Source: Epilithonimonas hungarica
Lineage (GTDB): Bacteria; Bacteroidota; Bacteroidia; Flavobacteriales; Weeksellaceae
NCBI RefSeq assembly: GCF_900102265.1
Contig: NZ_FNBH01000002.1
Coordinates: 744,001 to 808,000, forward strand
Reading direction: 5' to 3'
Length of the DNA: 64,000 nucleotides
The notes under the pieces are model-generated. The model had not been told where the DNA came from. It made no database searches and saw nothing but the letters and a program-made list of their open reading frames with translations. Position numbers and translations under genes: made by a program. Below are positions 1-7,147 of this stretch, piece by piece. Each line of letters starts with the position of its first letter. Within the stretch, counting starts at the first letter, position 1.

Positions 1-343
1 GCAACAGATCTTCTCCGTCATAATTCTCCCAGATCTGTGGATTCACATTCTCACCATTGAAATCTGGGGAAGAATCGTAATGCGCAATGAATCCAACTTG
101 TGGAACAGTTTCCTCAATATTAGAAGGAATAAATCCAAAAACATATCCCTTTTCATCTATGCTTACATCTTCCAAACCGAATTCCTTCAATTCTTCATGA
201 AGGTAATTCGCTATGTCCCACTGTCTTTCCGTAGAAGGTGTAGTTTCGCTTTCTGCATCGCTGGTAGAAAATATCTTGATATATTTGATGAATCTGTTCA
301 GGAGCTTTTCTTTCCAAACTCCGTCCAATTGGATGTTTTCCAT
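1..343 (-). CDS. pepT: Peptidase T (tripeptide aminopeptidase), 5' part only
   Basis: This is the N-terminal 114 residues of a minus-strand gene that runs off the left edge. The translation begins MENIQLDGVWKEKLLNRF and contains the M20-family peptidase T hallmarks: an N-terminal block with ST-E-RQWDIANYL, then GFIAHYDSSPDFNG, in which the His and Asp of HxD should be a zinc ligand and the catalytic Asp. The family removes N-terminal residues from tripeptides in the cytoplasm using two zinc ions. The start ATG (341-343) lies about 20 nt downstream of a good -7 element (363-370). The remaining zinc ligands and the dimerisation domain are outside the window. Identification is firm from the N-terminal pattern; completeness cannot be judged. 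Confidence 0.88.
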   Translation of the reverse strand, partial: MENIQLDGVWKEKLLNRFIKYIKIFSTSDAESETTPSTERQWDIANYLHEELKEFGLEDVSIDEKGYVFGFIPSNIEETVPQVGFIAHYDSSPDFNGENVNPQIWENYDGEDLL

Positions 344-362
344 ATAATTTGCTATATCTCCG

Positions 363-370
363 CAAAGTTA
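363..370 (-). promoter_or_regulatory. Bacteroidetes -7 element for pepT
   Basis: On the minus strand this reads TAACTTTG, matching TAnnTTTG. A TTTG lies about 20 nt upstream on the same strand, a normal -33 spacing. The start codon follows after about 20 nt. Confidence 0.6.
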
Positions 371-439
371 TATATTTATGCAGTGAACGACAAATAATAT
401 CTGAAGGATTGATGAGTGTGATTTGTCAAAATTTTGGAT

Positions 440-625
440 GTATTTGTGTGCGAGCGAAGTGAGCGCCAATGAGTCGCACTGGAACGCCGAATTGCACGCC
501 TGAGCGATTGCAGCGGCATCCTTTTTCTTTGTAAGCCTGAAGAATGAAGGTTTGCAAAGAAAAAGATATAGCGGAAAGCGCGACCTGCTTGTTCCGATAA
601 AATCGGGACAAAAGGACACTCCCAA
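440..625 (+). repeat. GC-rich structured intergenic element with long hairpin
   Basis: The 300-nt gap between pepT and the HMG-CoA lyase gene holds a block clearly richer in GC than its flanks. At 521-565 there is a hairpin with an 18-bp stem: an outer perfect 11-bp arm (CTTTTTCTTTG / CAAAGAAAAAG) continued inward by 8 bp, two of them G-T wobbles, around a 9-nt loop. The wobbles pair only in plus-strand RNA. It is followed by ATATAGCGGAAAGC and a second short hairpin, CCGAT AAA ATCGG (about 594-607). From memory, intergenic elements with GCGGCATCC-hairpin-ATATAGCGG occur in many Flavobacteriia. It could be a dispersed repeat or a structured RNA; Rfam's Flavo-1 family is one candidate to compare. 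No credible coding frame was found. Confidence 0.6.
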
Positions 626-644
626 ATAATTAAAAAATGATAAA

Positions 645-1493
645 ATGTTCTTAACAGAATGTCCACGAGACGCAATGCAAGGCTGGGGAGAAATGATTCC
701 CACGCAAACGAAAATAGACTACATCAACCGGTTGATGGAAGTGGGCTTTGATGTTTTAGATTGCGCAAGCTTCGTCAACCCGAAAACAATGCCCCAGATG
801 GCGGACTCTGGAATTGTTGTGGATGAAATCGACAAATCGCTTTCCAACACCAAGCTTTCTGTAATCGTTGCCAATCTGAAAGGTGCAGAAAAAGCTTTAA
901 CTCACGAGCAAGTTGACATTTTGGGATTTCCCTTCTCAATCTCTGAAACATTCCAACACAGAAATACAAATAAAAGTCGTGAAAAAGCTTTCACAGAAGT
1001 TGTGAATATTTTGGAGCTTACTAAATCTGAAAGCAGACAACTGAATCTCTATTTCTCGATGGCCTTTGGGAATCCTTACGGCGAGAGCTGGAAATGGGAA
1101 GATGTGGATTTTTGGGCCAAGCGTTTTGAGGAAATTGGAATCAAAAATATTTTACTTTCTGATACAACAGGCGTTGGCGATGTGGAAAAAATATCGCTTT
1201 TGTTTAACAAAATTCCTGTGAAATACCCGGGCATCAATTTCGGGGCACATTTTCATAACCGATACGAGGATTCTTACATCAAACTGAAAGCTGCCTATGA
1301 TGAAGGCTGCAGAAGATTTGATAGTGCCATAAAAGGAATTGGAGGCTGTCCAATGGCGAAAGATGATCTGGTTGGAAATATGCCTACAGAAAAGGTTTTC
1401 ACTTTTATGCAATCAGAAAAATTGGATATTCATCAGAATCTACTCCACTTTGAGAGTGCATACAATATGGCAAAAGATATTTTCCATTTTTAA
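645..1493 (+). CDS. Hydroxymethylglutaryl-CoA lyase
   Basis: A 282-aa TIM-barrel lyase that cleaves HMG-CoA to acetyl-CoA and acetoacetate, the last step of leucine degradation, in the cytoplasm. The start of the barrel carries ECPRDAMQ, with the catalytic Arg-Asp pair of the HMGL-like family (PRDGLQ in most members). SFVNPKTMPQMAD gives the substrate-binding strand, GAHFHN the two metal-binding histidines, and GIGGCPMAKDDLVGNMPTE the C-terminal loop with the catalytic Cys and a metal-binding Asn. The length is slightly below the usual ~300. The ATG at 645 puts the catalytic Arg at residue 8, close to the usual position; the nearby upstream ATG is in another frame and meets a stop at once. 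It stands alone after the structured element at 440-625. Nothing resembling the rest of a leucine operon is adjacent. Confidence 0.9.
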   Translation: MFLTECPRDAMQGWGEMIPTQTKIDYINRLMEVGFDVLDCASFVNPKTMPQMADSGIVVDEIDKSLSNTKLSVIVANLKGAEKALTHEQVDILGFPFSISETFQHRNTNKSREKAFTEVVNILELTKSESRQLNLYFSMAFGNPYGESWKWEDVDFWAKRFEEIGIKNILLSDTTGVGDVEKISLLFNKIPVKYPGINFGAHFHNRYEDSYIKLKAAYDEGCRRFDSAIKGIGGCPMAKDDLVGNMPTEKVFTFMQSEKLDIHQNLLHFESAYNMAKDIFHF

Positions 1494-1611
1494 ATTCTCT
1501 ATGTAGACATAAATTATATCATATTTTAATAATTATTCACATTCAGAATTCGGGATTTCAAAAAAATGATGTAAATTTATTACAGAAAAAACAATTAAAA
1601 AACTATCGGTT

Positions 1612-2016
1612 ATGACTTCAAAAACTACTTACTTAGGAGAATCAAAAATTGAATCTGTGCACGAAGCCTCCGGTGAAGTTTTCTCAACGTATGTTCCTTC
1701 CAATGATTTTACTGTACGTGAGCATTTTTCACCGACAGATATTTTTGCAACGGCATTGGCAGAGAGTGTATTCGCTTCACTTGTTGTTTTGGGCAAGGAT
1801 AGAAATATTGATATCACAGGTGCAACTTGCGAATTGAAAAAAACAATGTATTTTGAACCAAGAAGAATTGGTGAGATTTTCTGCGTCTTCAAATTCCCAC
1901 ATTCTTACAGTCCGGAAGAAAAAGAGTTTGTCGAAAATACAGCTAAAACAAGTCCAGTGTATCTTAGTTTACATCCAGATATCAAGAAAATATTCCTATT
2001 TGAATATCAAAATTAA
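1612..2016 (+). CDS. OsmC-like protein lacking the redox cysteines
   Basis: A 134-aa protein with the OsmC/YhfA fold pattern: an N-terminal beta-hairpin, then SPTDIFATALAESVFASL for the central helix, and a C-terminal SPVYLSLHPDIKKIF. OsmC-type peroxiredoxins carry one Cys in the central helix (usually ..ALGSCT..) and a second in a ..CPV.. motif. Here the first position is Ser/Val and the second is Ser (SPV). The only cysteines (GATCEL and IFCVFK) are elsewhere. A thiol-dependent hydroperoxidase function is therefore unlikely; a binding or structural role is possible. It is monocistronic and ends in a bidirectional terminator shared with the convergent DUF59 gene. Confidence 0.75.
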   Translation: MTSKTTYLGESKIESVHEASGEVFSTYVPSNDFTVREHFSPTDIFATALAESVFASLVVLGKDRNIDITGATCELKKTMYFEPRRIGEIFCVFKFPHSYSPEEKEFVENTAKTSPVYLSLHPDIKKIFLFEYQN

Positions 2017-2019
2017 AAT

Positions 2020-2052
2020 AGAAAATCCTGCAAATTGCAGGATTTATTTTTA
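2020..2052. terminator. Bidirectional terminator
   Basis: A perfect 9-bp stem (AAATCCTGC / GCAGGATTT, 2023-2045) with an AATTT-type loop is flanked by A-rich sequence on the left and TATTTTTAT on the right. It lies between the convergent OsmC-like and DUF59 genes. Confidence 0.8.
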
Positions 2053-2376
2053 TAACATACCAAGTTCAAACTTGGCTTCTTCACTCATCATTTCTTTGGT
2101 CCAGGTCGGTTCAAAAGTAAGTTCGATTTTTGCGGATTTCACACCTTCTACTCCTCTTACTTTATCCTCTACTTCTACCGGAAGGGTTTCTGCAACCGGA
2201 CAATTCGGAGAAGTTAAGGTCATTATCACGAGAACTTCACCTTCATCAGAAATCTGTACATCGTAAACCAACCCTAATTCATAAATATCAACCGGAATTT
2301 CAGGGTCAAAAACCGTTTTAAGTTCTTTAATTATTTCTTCACCAATATCAGCAATTTGGTCGTCTGTATATTTCAT
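2050..2376 (-). CDS. Metal-sulfur cluster assembly factor (DUF59/MIP18 family, SufT-like)
   Basis: A 108-aa protein of the DUF59 (FeS_assembly_P) family, involved in maturation or trafficking of iron-sulfur clusters in the cytosol. DPEIPVDIYELGLVYDV at residues ~24-40 is the family signature, and TLTSPNCPVAE at ~54-64 contains the conserved Cys. The length matches single-domain members. It lies 2 nt downstream of the exonuclease gene and is co-transcribed with it. No sufBCDS genes are present in the window, so the link to SUF is by family only. Confidence 0.88.
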   Translation of the reverse strand: MKYTDDQIADIGEEIIKELKTVFDPEIPVDIYELGLVYDVQISDEGEVLVIMTLTSPNCPVAETLPVEVEDKVRGVEGVKSAKIELTFEPTWTKEMMSEEAKFELGML

Positions 2377-2378
2377 TT

Positions 2379-3074
2379 TTAATCTAATCTTTTTAATAAA
2401 TCTTCCTGACGCATCCGTCTGAAAATATTTGCCAAAGTTAAGACATCTTTTTCACAATAATGAATGATTCTGTCTATATCGCCGTCCTTGTAGTATATAT
2501 CGGCCACCATACTTCCGTCGATATCATCTTTGGGAGTGGGAATTCCGAAGATATGGGCCAATAATTCCAGCGAAACATAACTTTTCCAATCTCCGAATTT
2601 CCAAAGTTCCATCGTATCGATGTGAGGAATTTCCCAAGGCTTTTTTCCAAACATCTGAAACGGGATCGGCGGTTGAATTCCGTGAATTAAAAGCCGCCTC
2701 GCAATATAGGGAAAATCGAATTCTTTACCATTGTGCGCACAAAGTATGACATTATTTAATCGAGGATTATTGAAGAGTTCACAAAATGAAATCAACAAAT
2801 CCTTCTCTTTTCCCGAAAAGGTTTTGATTTTAAGTCTTCCGGAATTGCTATCAACCATTCCAATAGAAATGCAGATGATCATCCCAAATTCTGCCATAAT
2901 TCCAGCTCTTTGTTCATAGAACTCTGAAGCTTCGATTTCTTCCTTTCTTTGAGACTTAGTTTTCTTATCCCAAAGGTATTGTGTTGTAGAATCCAGGTTG
3001 TTCCAAGTATCAATTTGAGGAACTGTTTCAATGTCGAGGAAAAGTATATTTTCGATTGGGATCTTATGAATCAT
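2379..3074 (-). CDS. DEDDy-type 3'-5' exonuclease, PolB-like
   Basis: A 231-aa single-domain protein of the ribonuclease H-like superfamily. The DEDD residues are readable: LFLDIETVP (motif I, DxE, residues ~12-20), CAHNGKEFDFPYIARRL (motif II with Asp), and HYCEKDVLTL near the C-terminus (motif III, Tyr-xxx-Asp). This fits the predicted 3'-5' exonuclease group similar to the proofreading domain of family B polymerases, found as a stand-alone protein in many Bacteroidetes. The substrate is unknown. The ATG is 26 nt downstream of the terminator that closes the act operon. It forms a two-gene unit with the DUF59 gene. Confidence 0.82.
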   Translation of the reverse strand: MIHKIPIENILFLDIETVPQIDTWNNLDSTTQYLWDKKTKSQRKEEIEASEFYEQRAGIMAEFGMIICISIGMVDSNSGRLKIKTFSGKEKDLLISFCELFNNPRLNNVILCAHNGKEFDFPYIARRLLIHGIQPPIPFQMFGKKPWEIPHIDTMELWKFGDWKSYVSLELLAHIFGIPTPKDDIDGSMVADIYYKDGDIDRIIHYCEKDVLTLANIFRRMRQEDLLKRLD

Positions 3075-3100
3075 TTGTCTTTTGTTTTTTTAAAATTAAT

Positions 3101-3128
3101 AAAAAAACCCAACATTGCTGCTGGGTTT
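3101..3128 (-). terminator. Terminator of the act operon
   Basis: On the minus strand AACCCAGCA-GCAA-TGTTGGGTT forms a 9-bp stem with one G-T pair and a GCAA tetraloop, followed by TTTTTTT. It lies 23 nt past the actF stop codon. Confidence 0.85.
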
Positions 3129-3150
3129 ATATTTTCAGATCTAAAATTAA

Positions 3151-4485
3151 TTAGAATGGATATTCGTAAATCTCTGATTCGTGGAAGAATGGGTTTCCAG
3201 TTGGCATTAATTTCAGTTTTGATAAAGCTGTCATCACTGTGAATGTAAACAAACCAATTACGAAAACAAATGAACCTAAAACTAATAATGCGTTTGAAGC
3301 ATTGTTCCAATAAGGACCGACTGTTCCCGGCATTACCATATTGAAATAATCCACTGCGTGACCGATGATTACAACACAAGCCATAAACGTTACCACTTTA
3401 TAATTCCTCTTGATGCTACTACTTACTAAAACCAATAGCGGAGCAAGGAAATTAATGATCAACATTGGTAAGAAAGTCGGTGCATAATATTCGAATCTAC
3501 CAAAGAAATAGTTAACCTCTTCCGGAACGTTCGCATACCAATAAAGCATAAATTGACAGAACCAAAGGTAAGACCACAACATACTTGTAGCAAATAAGAA
3601 TTTACCTAGGTCGTGAAGATGGTTATTGTTGAACTGAGGATAAACTCCTTTTTTCTTAAGATAGACACTGATAATGATCATTACCGCAATAGAAGTTGAT
3701 AAACAACTCACCATTGAGTACCAGATATAAAGTGTAGAATACCAGTGTGGGTCAATTGACATCAACCAATCCCAAGCCCAAGCTGCAGATGCAAATCCGA
3801 AGAATGCAATGTAACCAACGCTCCAGCTGTACAAACTTGCGTAGATTTTTCTGTCTCCTTTGTTCTCATCAACTTTCTTAGAAATACTTTTCAGTTTCCA
3901 AACGAAGAAAGACGCTCCTACAACATAAATAAATGTTCTGATAGCATAGAAAGGAATGTTTAAAAATCTTTTCTTTTCGAATAATATCACATCAAATTCT
4001 GGGGAATTCGGGTCTGTCAATTCTGGGTCCATCCAATGAAAAAGGTGCCCGTATCCTGAAATATTCAGTAACATAATTATAACTAAAAGAGCTCCTCCGT
4101 AAGGGATGAATGAAGCGATAGCTTCCATAACTCTTGTTACAATAATAGACCAGCCCGCATGTGCAGCATGCTGAATACTGTAAAAGAATAATGCACAACA
4201 GCTGATTCCAAAAGCGAAAACCGCAAATGTATGGATTGCTGCCAACGGCTGATTATGAATCTGATGCTTAGCGTGTTCCAAATGCGCTTCGTGGTCTTGT
4301 GGACCAACCAATTCGCTTGAATGTGAAGGAGCTTCGTGTCCTTTTGAGTGAACTGACTCCATCCAATGGGAGATTGCCGTATCATCCAATCCATGGTTAA
4401 GTGCATAACCAATACCGAATAAAGCAACTCCTACAACAATGAGTATAATTGAATATAATCTTAATTTAGGTGAAAAACTATACAT
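3151..4485 (-). CDS. actF: Alternative complex III subunit ActF (quinol:cytochrome c oxidoreductase membrane subunit)
   Basis: A 444-aa polytopic protein, last gene of the actABCDEF operon. About ten hydrophobic segments are visible, starting with LYSIILIVVGVALFGIGYAL (residues ~9-28) and then an extended His/Glu-rich loop (~45-85). ActF is a NrfD/PsrC-related subunit of alternative complex III, which oxidises menaquinol in the inner membrane and passes electrons to cytochrome c or directly to a terminal oxidase. The order ActA-B-C-D-E-F and the family-typical WAWDWLMSIDPHWYSTLY segment near the middle support the call. A terminator follows at 3101-3128. No oxidase genes lie within the window. 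Confidence 0.92.
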   Translation of the reverse strand: MYSFSPKLRLYSIILIVVGVALFGIGYALNHGLDDTAISHWMESVHSKGHEAPSHSSELVGPQDHEAHLEHAKHQIHNQPLAAIHTFAVFAFGISCCALFFYSIQHAAHAGWSIIVTRVMEAIASFIPYGGALLVIIMLLNISGYGHLFHWMDPELTDPNSPEFDVILFEKKRFLNIPFYAIRTFIYVVGASFFVWKLKSISKKVDENKGDRKIYASLYSWSVGYIAFFGFASAAWAWDWLMSIDPHWYSTLYIWYSMVSCLSTSIAVMIIISVYLKKKGVYPQFNNNHLHDLGKFLFATSMLWSYLWFCQFMLYWYANVPEEVNYFFGRFEYYAPTFLPMLIINFLAPLLVLVSSSIKRNYKVVTFMACVVIIGHAVDYFNMVMPGTVGPYWNNASNALLVLGSFVFVIGLFTFTVMTALSKLKLMPTGNPFFHESEIYEYPF

Positions 4486-4496
4486 TTTCTATTTTT

Positions 4497-5222
4497 TTAT
4501 TTAGCATTGGTTTTAGCTTCAGCTGCTGCAGGAGCAGTGGTAGTTTTCTCTGTCGTAGCTGGAGTTGCAGCGGCCGGAGCTGCTGTAGCAGTTGGTGCTT
4601 TAAAAGTATTGTAGACATATAAAGCCACTCTCCATCTATCTCCCACATTCAATTGTCCTGCGTATGAACCCATTGCGTTTCTACCGTTGGTCAAAACATA
4701 ATGGATTGAACCGATTGTAATATCTCTATCTGCATAATTAGGAACTCCAGAATAAGCACCACTTTTTACAATTGGTCCTTGTCCATCACCTCCTGTACCG
4801 TGACAAGCAGAACAAGTATGGTCGAACAATACTTTCCCTCTTGCCAAATCTTTCTCAAGATTCTCAGGTTTTAAAGGAGAAGCTGTTACCAATTTTGAAG
4901 CATCATATCCTGCGTTATATTCATCAACATTTTTAGGCAGAGTTTCTTCACTTACAATTCCGTCCTTGTTTTGAGGAACAGTTCCTTCTACAGGAGAAAG
5001 TCCAGTTGCTCCATTACGAGCTACAAAAGCAGGAATTTCATTTTCGTGATCAGAATATGCATCTTTAGCTTTCATCAATGGATCATAAGCTACAGGAAAA
5101 TACATATCTGGAAAATATACCAAAGGCGGGTTATCTTTTGGGCCACCGCAAGAATTCAGTAAAACAGTTGTTAAACCAAAGATCGCAGTCAATTTTAATA
5201 TACTATTCTTCATCTTAAGCAT
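4497..5222 (-). CDS. actE: Alternative complex III subunit ActE (monohaem cytochrome c lipoprotein)
   Basis: A 241-aa lipoprotein with a lipobox ending in LLNSC (acylated Cys near residue 25) and one class I haem-binding site, CSACH, at ~136-140. The last ~40 residues are an Ala/Pro/Thr-rich tail, which is unusual and probably a flexible linker. ActE supplies a c-type haem on the periplasmic face of alternative complex III. The first ATG (5220-5222) overlaps the actD stop; a second ATG nine bases on (5211-5213) gives an equally good signal peptide with no overlap and may be the true start. The gene is 11 nt upstream of actF. Confidence 0.9.
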   Translation of the reverse strand: MLKMKNSILKLTAIFGLTTVLLNSCGGPKDNPPLVYFPDMYFPVAYDPLMKAKDAYSDHENEIPAFVARNGATGLSPVEGTVPQNKDGIVSEETLPKNVDEYNAGYDASKLVTASPLKPENLEKDLARGKVLFDHTCSACHGTGGDGQGPIVKSGAYSGVPNYADRDITIGSIHYVLTNGRNAMGSYAGQLNVGDRWRVALYVYNTFKAPTATAAPAAATPATTEKTTTAPAAAEAKTNAK

Positions 5223-5745
5223 CTTTAACTGTTATTTCTTCAACACCTGTATCAATAAGTTTTTGCTTAATAAAATCCAATTCTTGATCATCTTTAGCAA
5301 TAAACTCCATCATAAATTTGTCATCCGTAGTTCTTGGGTCTGGATTCTGAGGTTTTGCTCCCGGATACATTTTATTTCTTACAAGGAAAGTCAATGACAT
5401 CAAGTGAGCAGAACAGAAAACCATCAATTCAAACATTGGGTCCAAGAAAGCCGGCATATTGTGCAACCAGTCAAAAGAAGGCTTACCTCCAATATTTTGT
5501 GGCCAGTCGTGATTCATAATATAAGCGGTCAGAGTAATCCCGATTGTAACACCATAGCAAGCATAGATAAATGCAGCGTCAGAAATTCTGGTTTTCTTTA
5601 AACCAAGAGCTTTGTCTAGTCCGTGAACCGGGAATGGTGTATAAACTTCGTTAATTTTTATACTAGTGTCATTAAAGGCTTTAACGCCGTGCATTAGATC
5701 ATCGTCGTCGCCGTAAAGTCCATATATAATCTTAGTGGTGCTCAT
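5215..5745 (-). CDS. actD: Alternative complex III subunit ActD (DUF3341)
   Basis: A 176-aa DUF3341 membrane protein with two transmembrane helices (around ISDAAFIYACYGVTIGITLT and MFELMVFCSAHLMSLTFLV) and a cytoplasmic N-terminal domain starting MSTTKIIYGLYGDDDD. I chose the ATG at 5745, which leaves a 14-nt overlap with actC; an upstream ATG at 5772 would add nine Lys-rich residues encoded inside actC. In known structures ActD bridges the NrfD-like subunits. It overlaps actC upstream and the first actE start downstream, indicating translational coupling. Confidence 0.9.
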   Translation of the reverse strand: MSTTKIIYGLYGDDDDLMHGVKAFNDTSIKINEVYTPFPVHGLDKALGLKKTRISDAAFIYACYGVTIGITLTAYIMNHDWPQNIGGKPSFDWLHNMPAFLDPMFELMVFCSAHLMSLTFLVRNKMYPGAKPQNPDPRTTDDKFMMEFIAKDDQELDFIKQKLIDTGVEEITVKDA

Positions 5746-7129
5746 CTCCTTCTTTTGCTTTATAAGTTTCACCGGAAATTTTCAAAATACTCTTCAATTC
5801 TGCCTGTGCAATTACAGGGAATGTTCTTGCATACAAAAGGAATAATACTGAGAAGAAACCAATTGTTCCAAGATATACACCAACGTCAATAATAGTTGGT
5901 TTAAACATTGTCCAAGATGATGGTAAATAATCTCTTGACAAGTTGATAACAATAATATCAAAACGCTCAAACCACATACCGATGTTAATGATCAATGCAA
6001 TAATGAAAGTCCAGAAGATATTAGTTCTAACTTTTTTGAACCAGAATGCTGCCGGTACAACCAAGTTACAGATGATCAATGCCCAGAATGCCCACCAATA
6101 AGGTCCAACAGCAGCGCCTGGAGAAAGATAAGTAAAATCTTCGAATCTTGAACCAGAATACCATCCGATGAAATATTCAGTTGCGTAAGCTACAGTTACC
6201 ATACCACCTGTTACAACGATTACGATGTTCATAATCTCGATGTGGTACATTGTGATATAATCTTCTAAGTGACAAACTTTTCTTGCTACCAACAATAGTG
6301 TCTGTACCATCGCAAATCCAGAGAAAATCGCACCAGCAACGAAGTAAGGAGGATAGATTGTTGAGTGCCATCCTTTGATTACCGACGTAGCAAAGTCAAA
6401 TGATACGGTTGTGTGTACCGAGAATACAAGTGGTGTTGCCAAACCTGCAAGAACCAAAGATAGTTCTTCGAATCTTTGCCAGTGTTTTGCTTTTCCACCC
6501 CATCCGAATGCAAGAAGTGTATAGATCTTTTTATTAAATGGAGTCTTTGCTCTATCTCTAATCATGGCAAAGTCAGGAATCAATCCCATAAACCAGAATA
6601 CTACTGATACAGAGAAATAGGTCGAGATTGCAAATACGTCCCAAAGTAGCGGAGAGTTAAAGTTAGTCCAAAGTGTACCAAACTGGTTTGGCAATGGGAA
6701 AACCCAATATCCAACCCAAACTCTACCCATGTGAATTACCGGGAAGATAGCTGCCTGACAAACTGCGAAGATGGTCATCGCTTCTGCAGAACGGTTAACA
6801 GACATTCTCCATCTTTGTCTAAATAATAATAGTACAGCGGAAATCAATGTTCCTGCGTGACCAATACCTACCCACCATACGAAATTGGTAATATCCCAAC
6901 CCCAGTTGATAGTTCTGTTAAGTCCCCACGCACCGATACCGGTTCCGATTGTGTAAGCGATACAACCAAATCCATAAACGAACAGAATTAAAGCCGCATA
7001 CAAAGATGCCCACCATAATTTACCTGCACGTTCTTCGATAGGTCTTGCGATATCTTCTGTAATATCGTGATAAGTCTTATGACCAATAATTAAAGGTTCC
7101 CTTATCGGAGCTTCGTAATGTCCTGACAT
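5732..7129 (-). CDS. actC: Alternative complex III subunit ActC (NrfD/PsrC family, quinol-binding)
   Basis: A 465-aa integral membrane protein with about ten helices. The N-terminal segment EAPIREPLIIGHKTYHDIT is typical of ActC. Further family landmarks are NWGWDITNFVWWVGIGHAGT (helix with the conserved His) and RWRMSVNRSAEAMTIFAVCQ. ActC carries the menaquinol oxidation site and probably part of a proton path. It sits 18 nt downstream of actB, with which it forms the core of the complex, and overlaps actD. Its length is normal for the family. Confidence 0.94.
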   Translation of the reverse strand: MSGHYEAPIREPLIIGHKTYHDITEDIARPIEERAGKLWWASLYAALILFVYGFGCIAYTIGTGIGAWGLNRTINWGWDITNFVWWVGIGHAGTLISAVLLLFRQRWRMSVNRSAEAMTIFAVCQAAIFPVIHMGRVWVGYWVFPLPNQFGTLWTNFNSPLLWDVFAISTYFSVSVVFWFMGLIPDFAMIRDRAKTPFNKKIYTLLAFGWGGKAKHWQRFEELSLVLAGLATPLVFSVHTTVSFDFATSVIKGWHSTIYPPYFVAGAIFSGFAMVQTLLLVARKVCHLEDYITMYHIEIMNIVIVVTGGMVTVAYATEYFIGWYSGSRFEDFTYLSPGAAVGPYWWAFWALIICNLVVPAAFWFKKVRTNIFWTFIIALIINIGMWFERFDIIVINLSRDYLPSSWTMFKPTIIDVGVYLGTIGFFSVLFLLYARTFPVIAQAELKSILKISGETYKAKEGDEHH

Positions 7130-7147
7130 TTTTTACCTATTTATTAT

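Noticed and set aside
368..703. Minus-strand frames of up to 111 aa over the structured element
   Set aside because: They lie over the hairpin element and the start of the HMG-CoA lyase gene and have no family resemblance.
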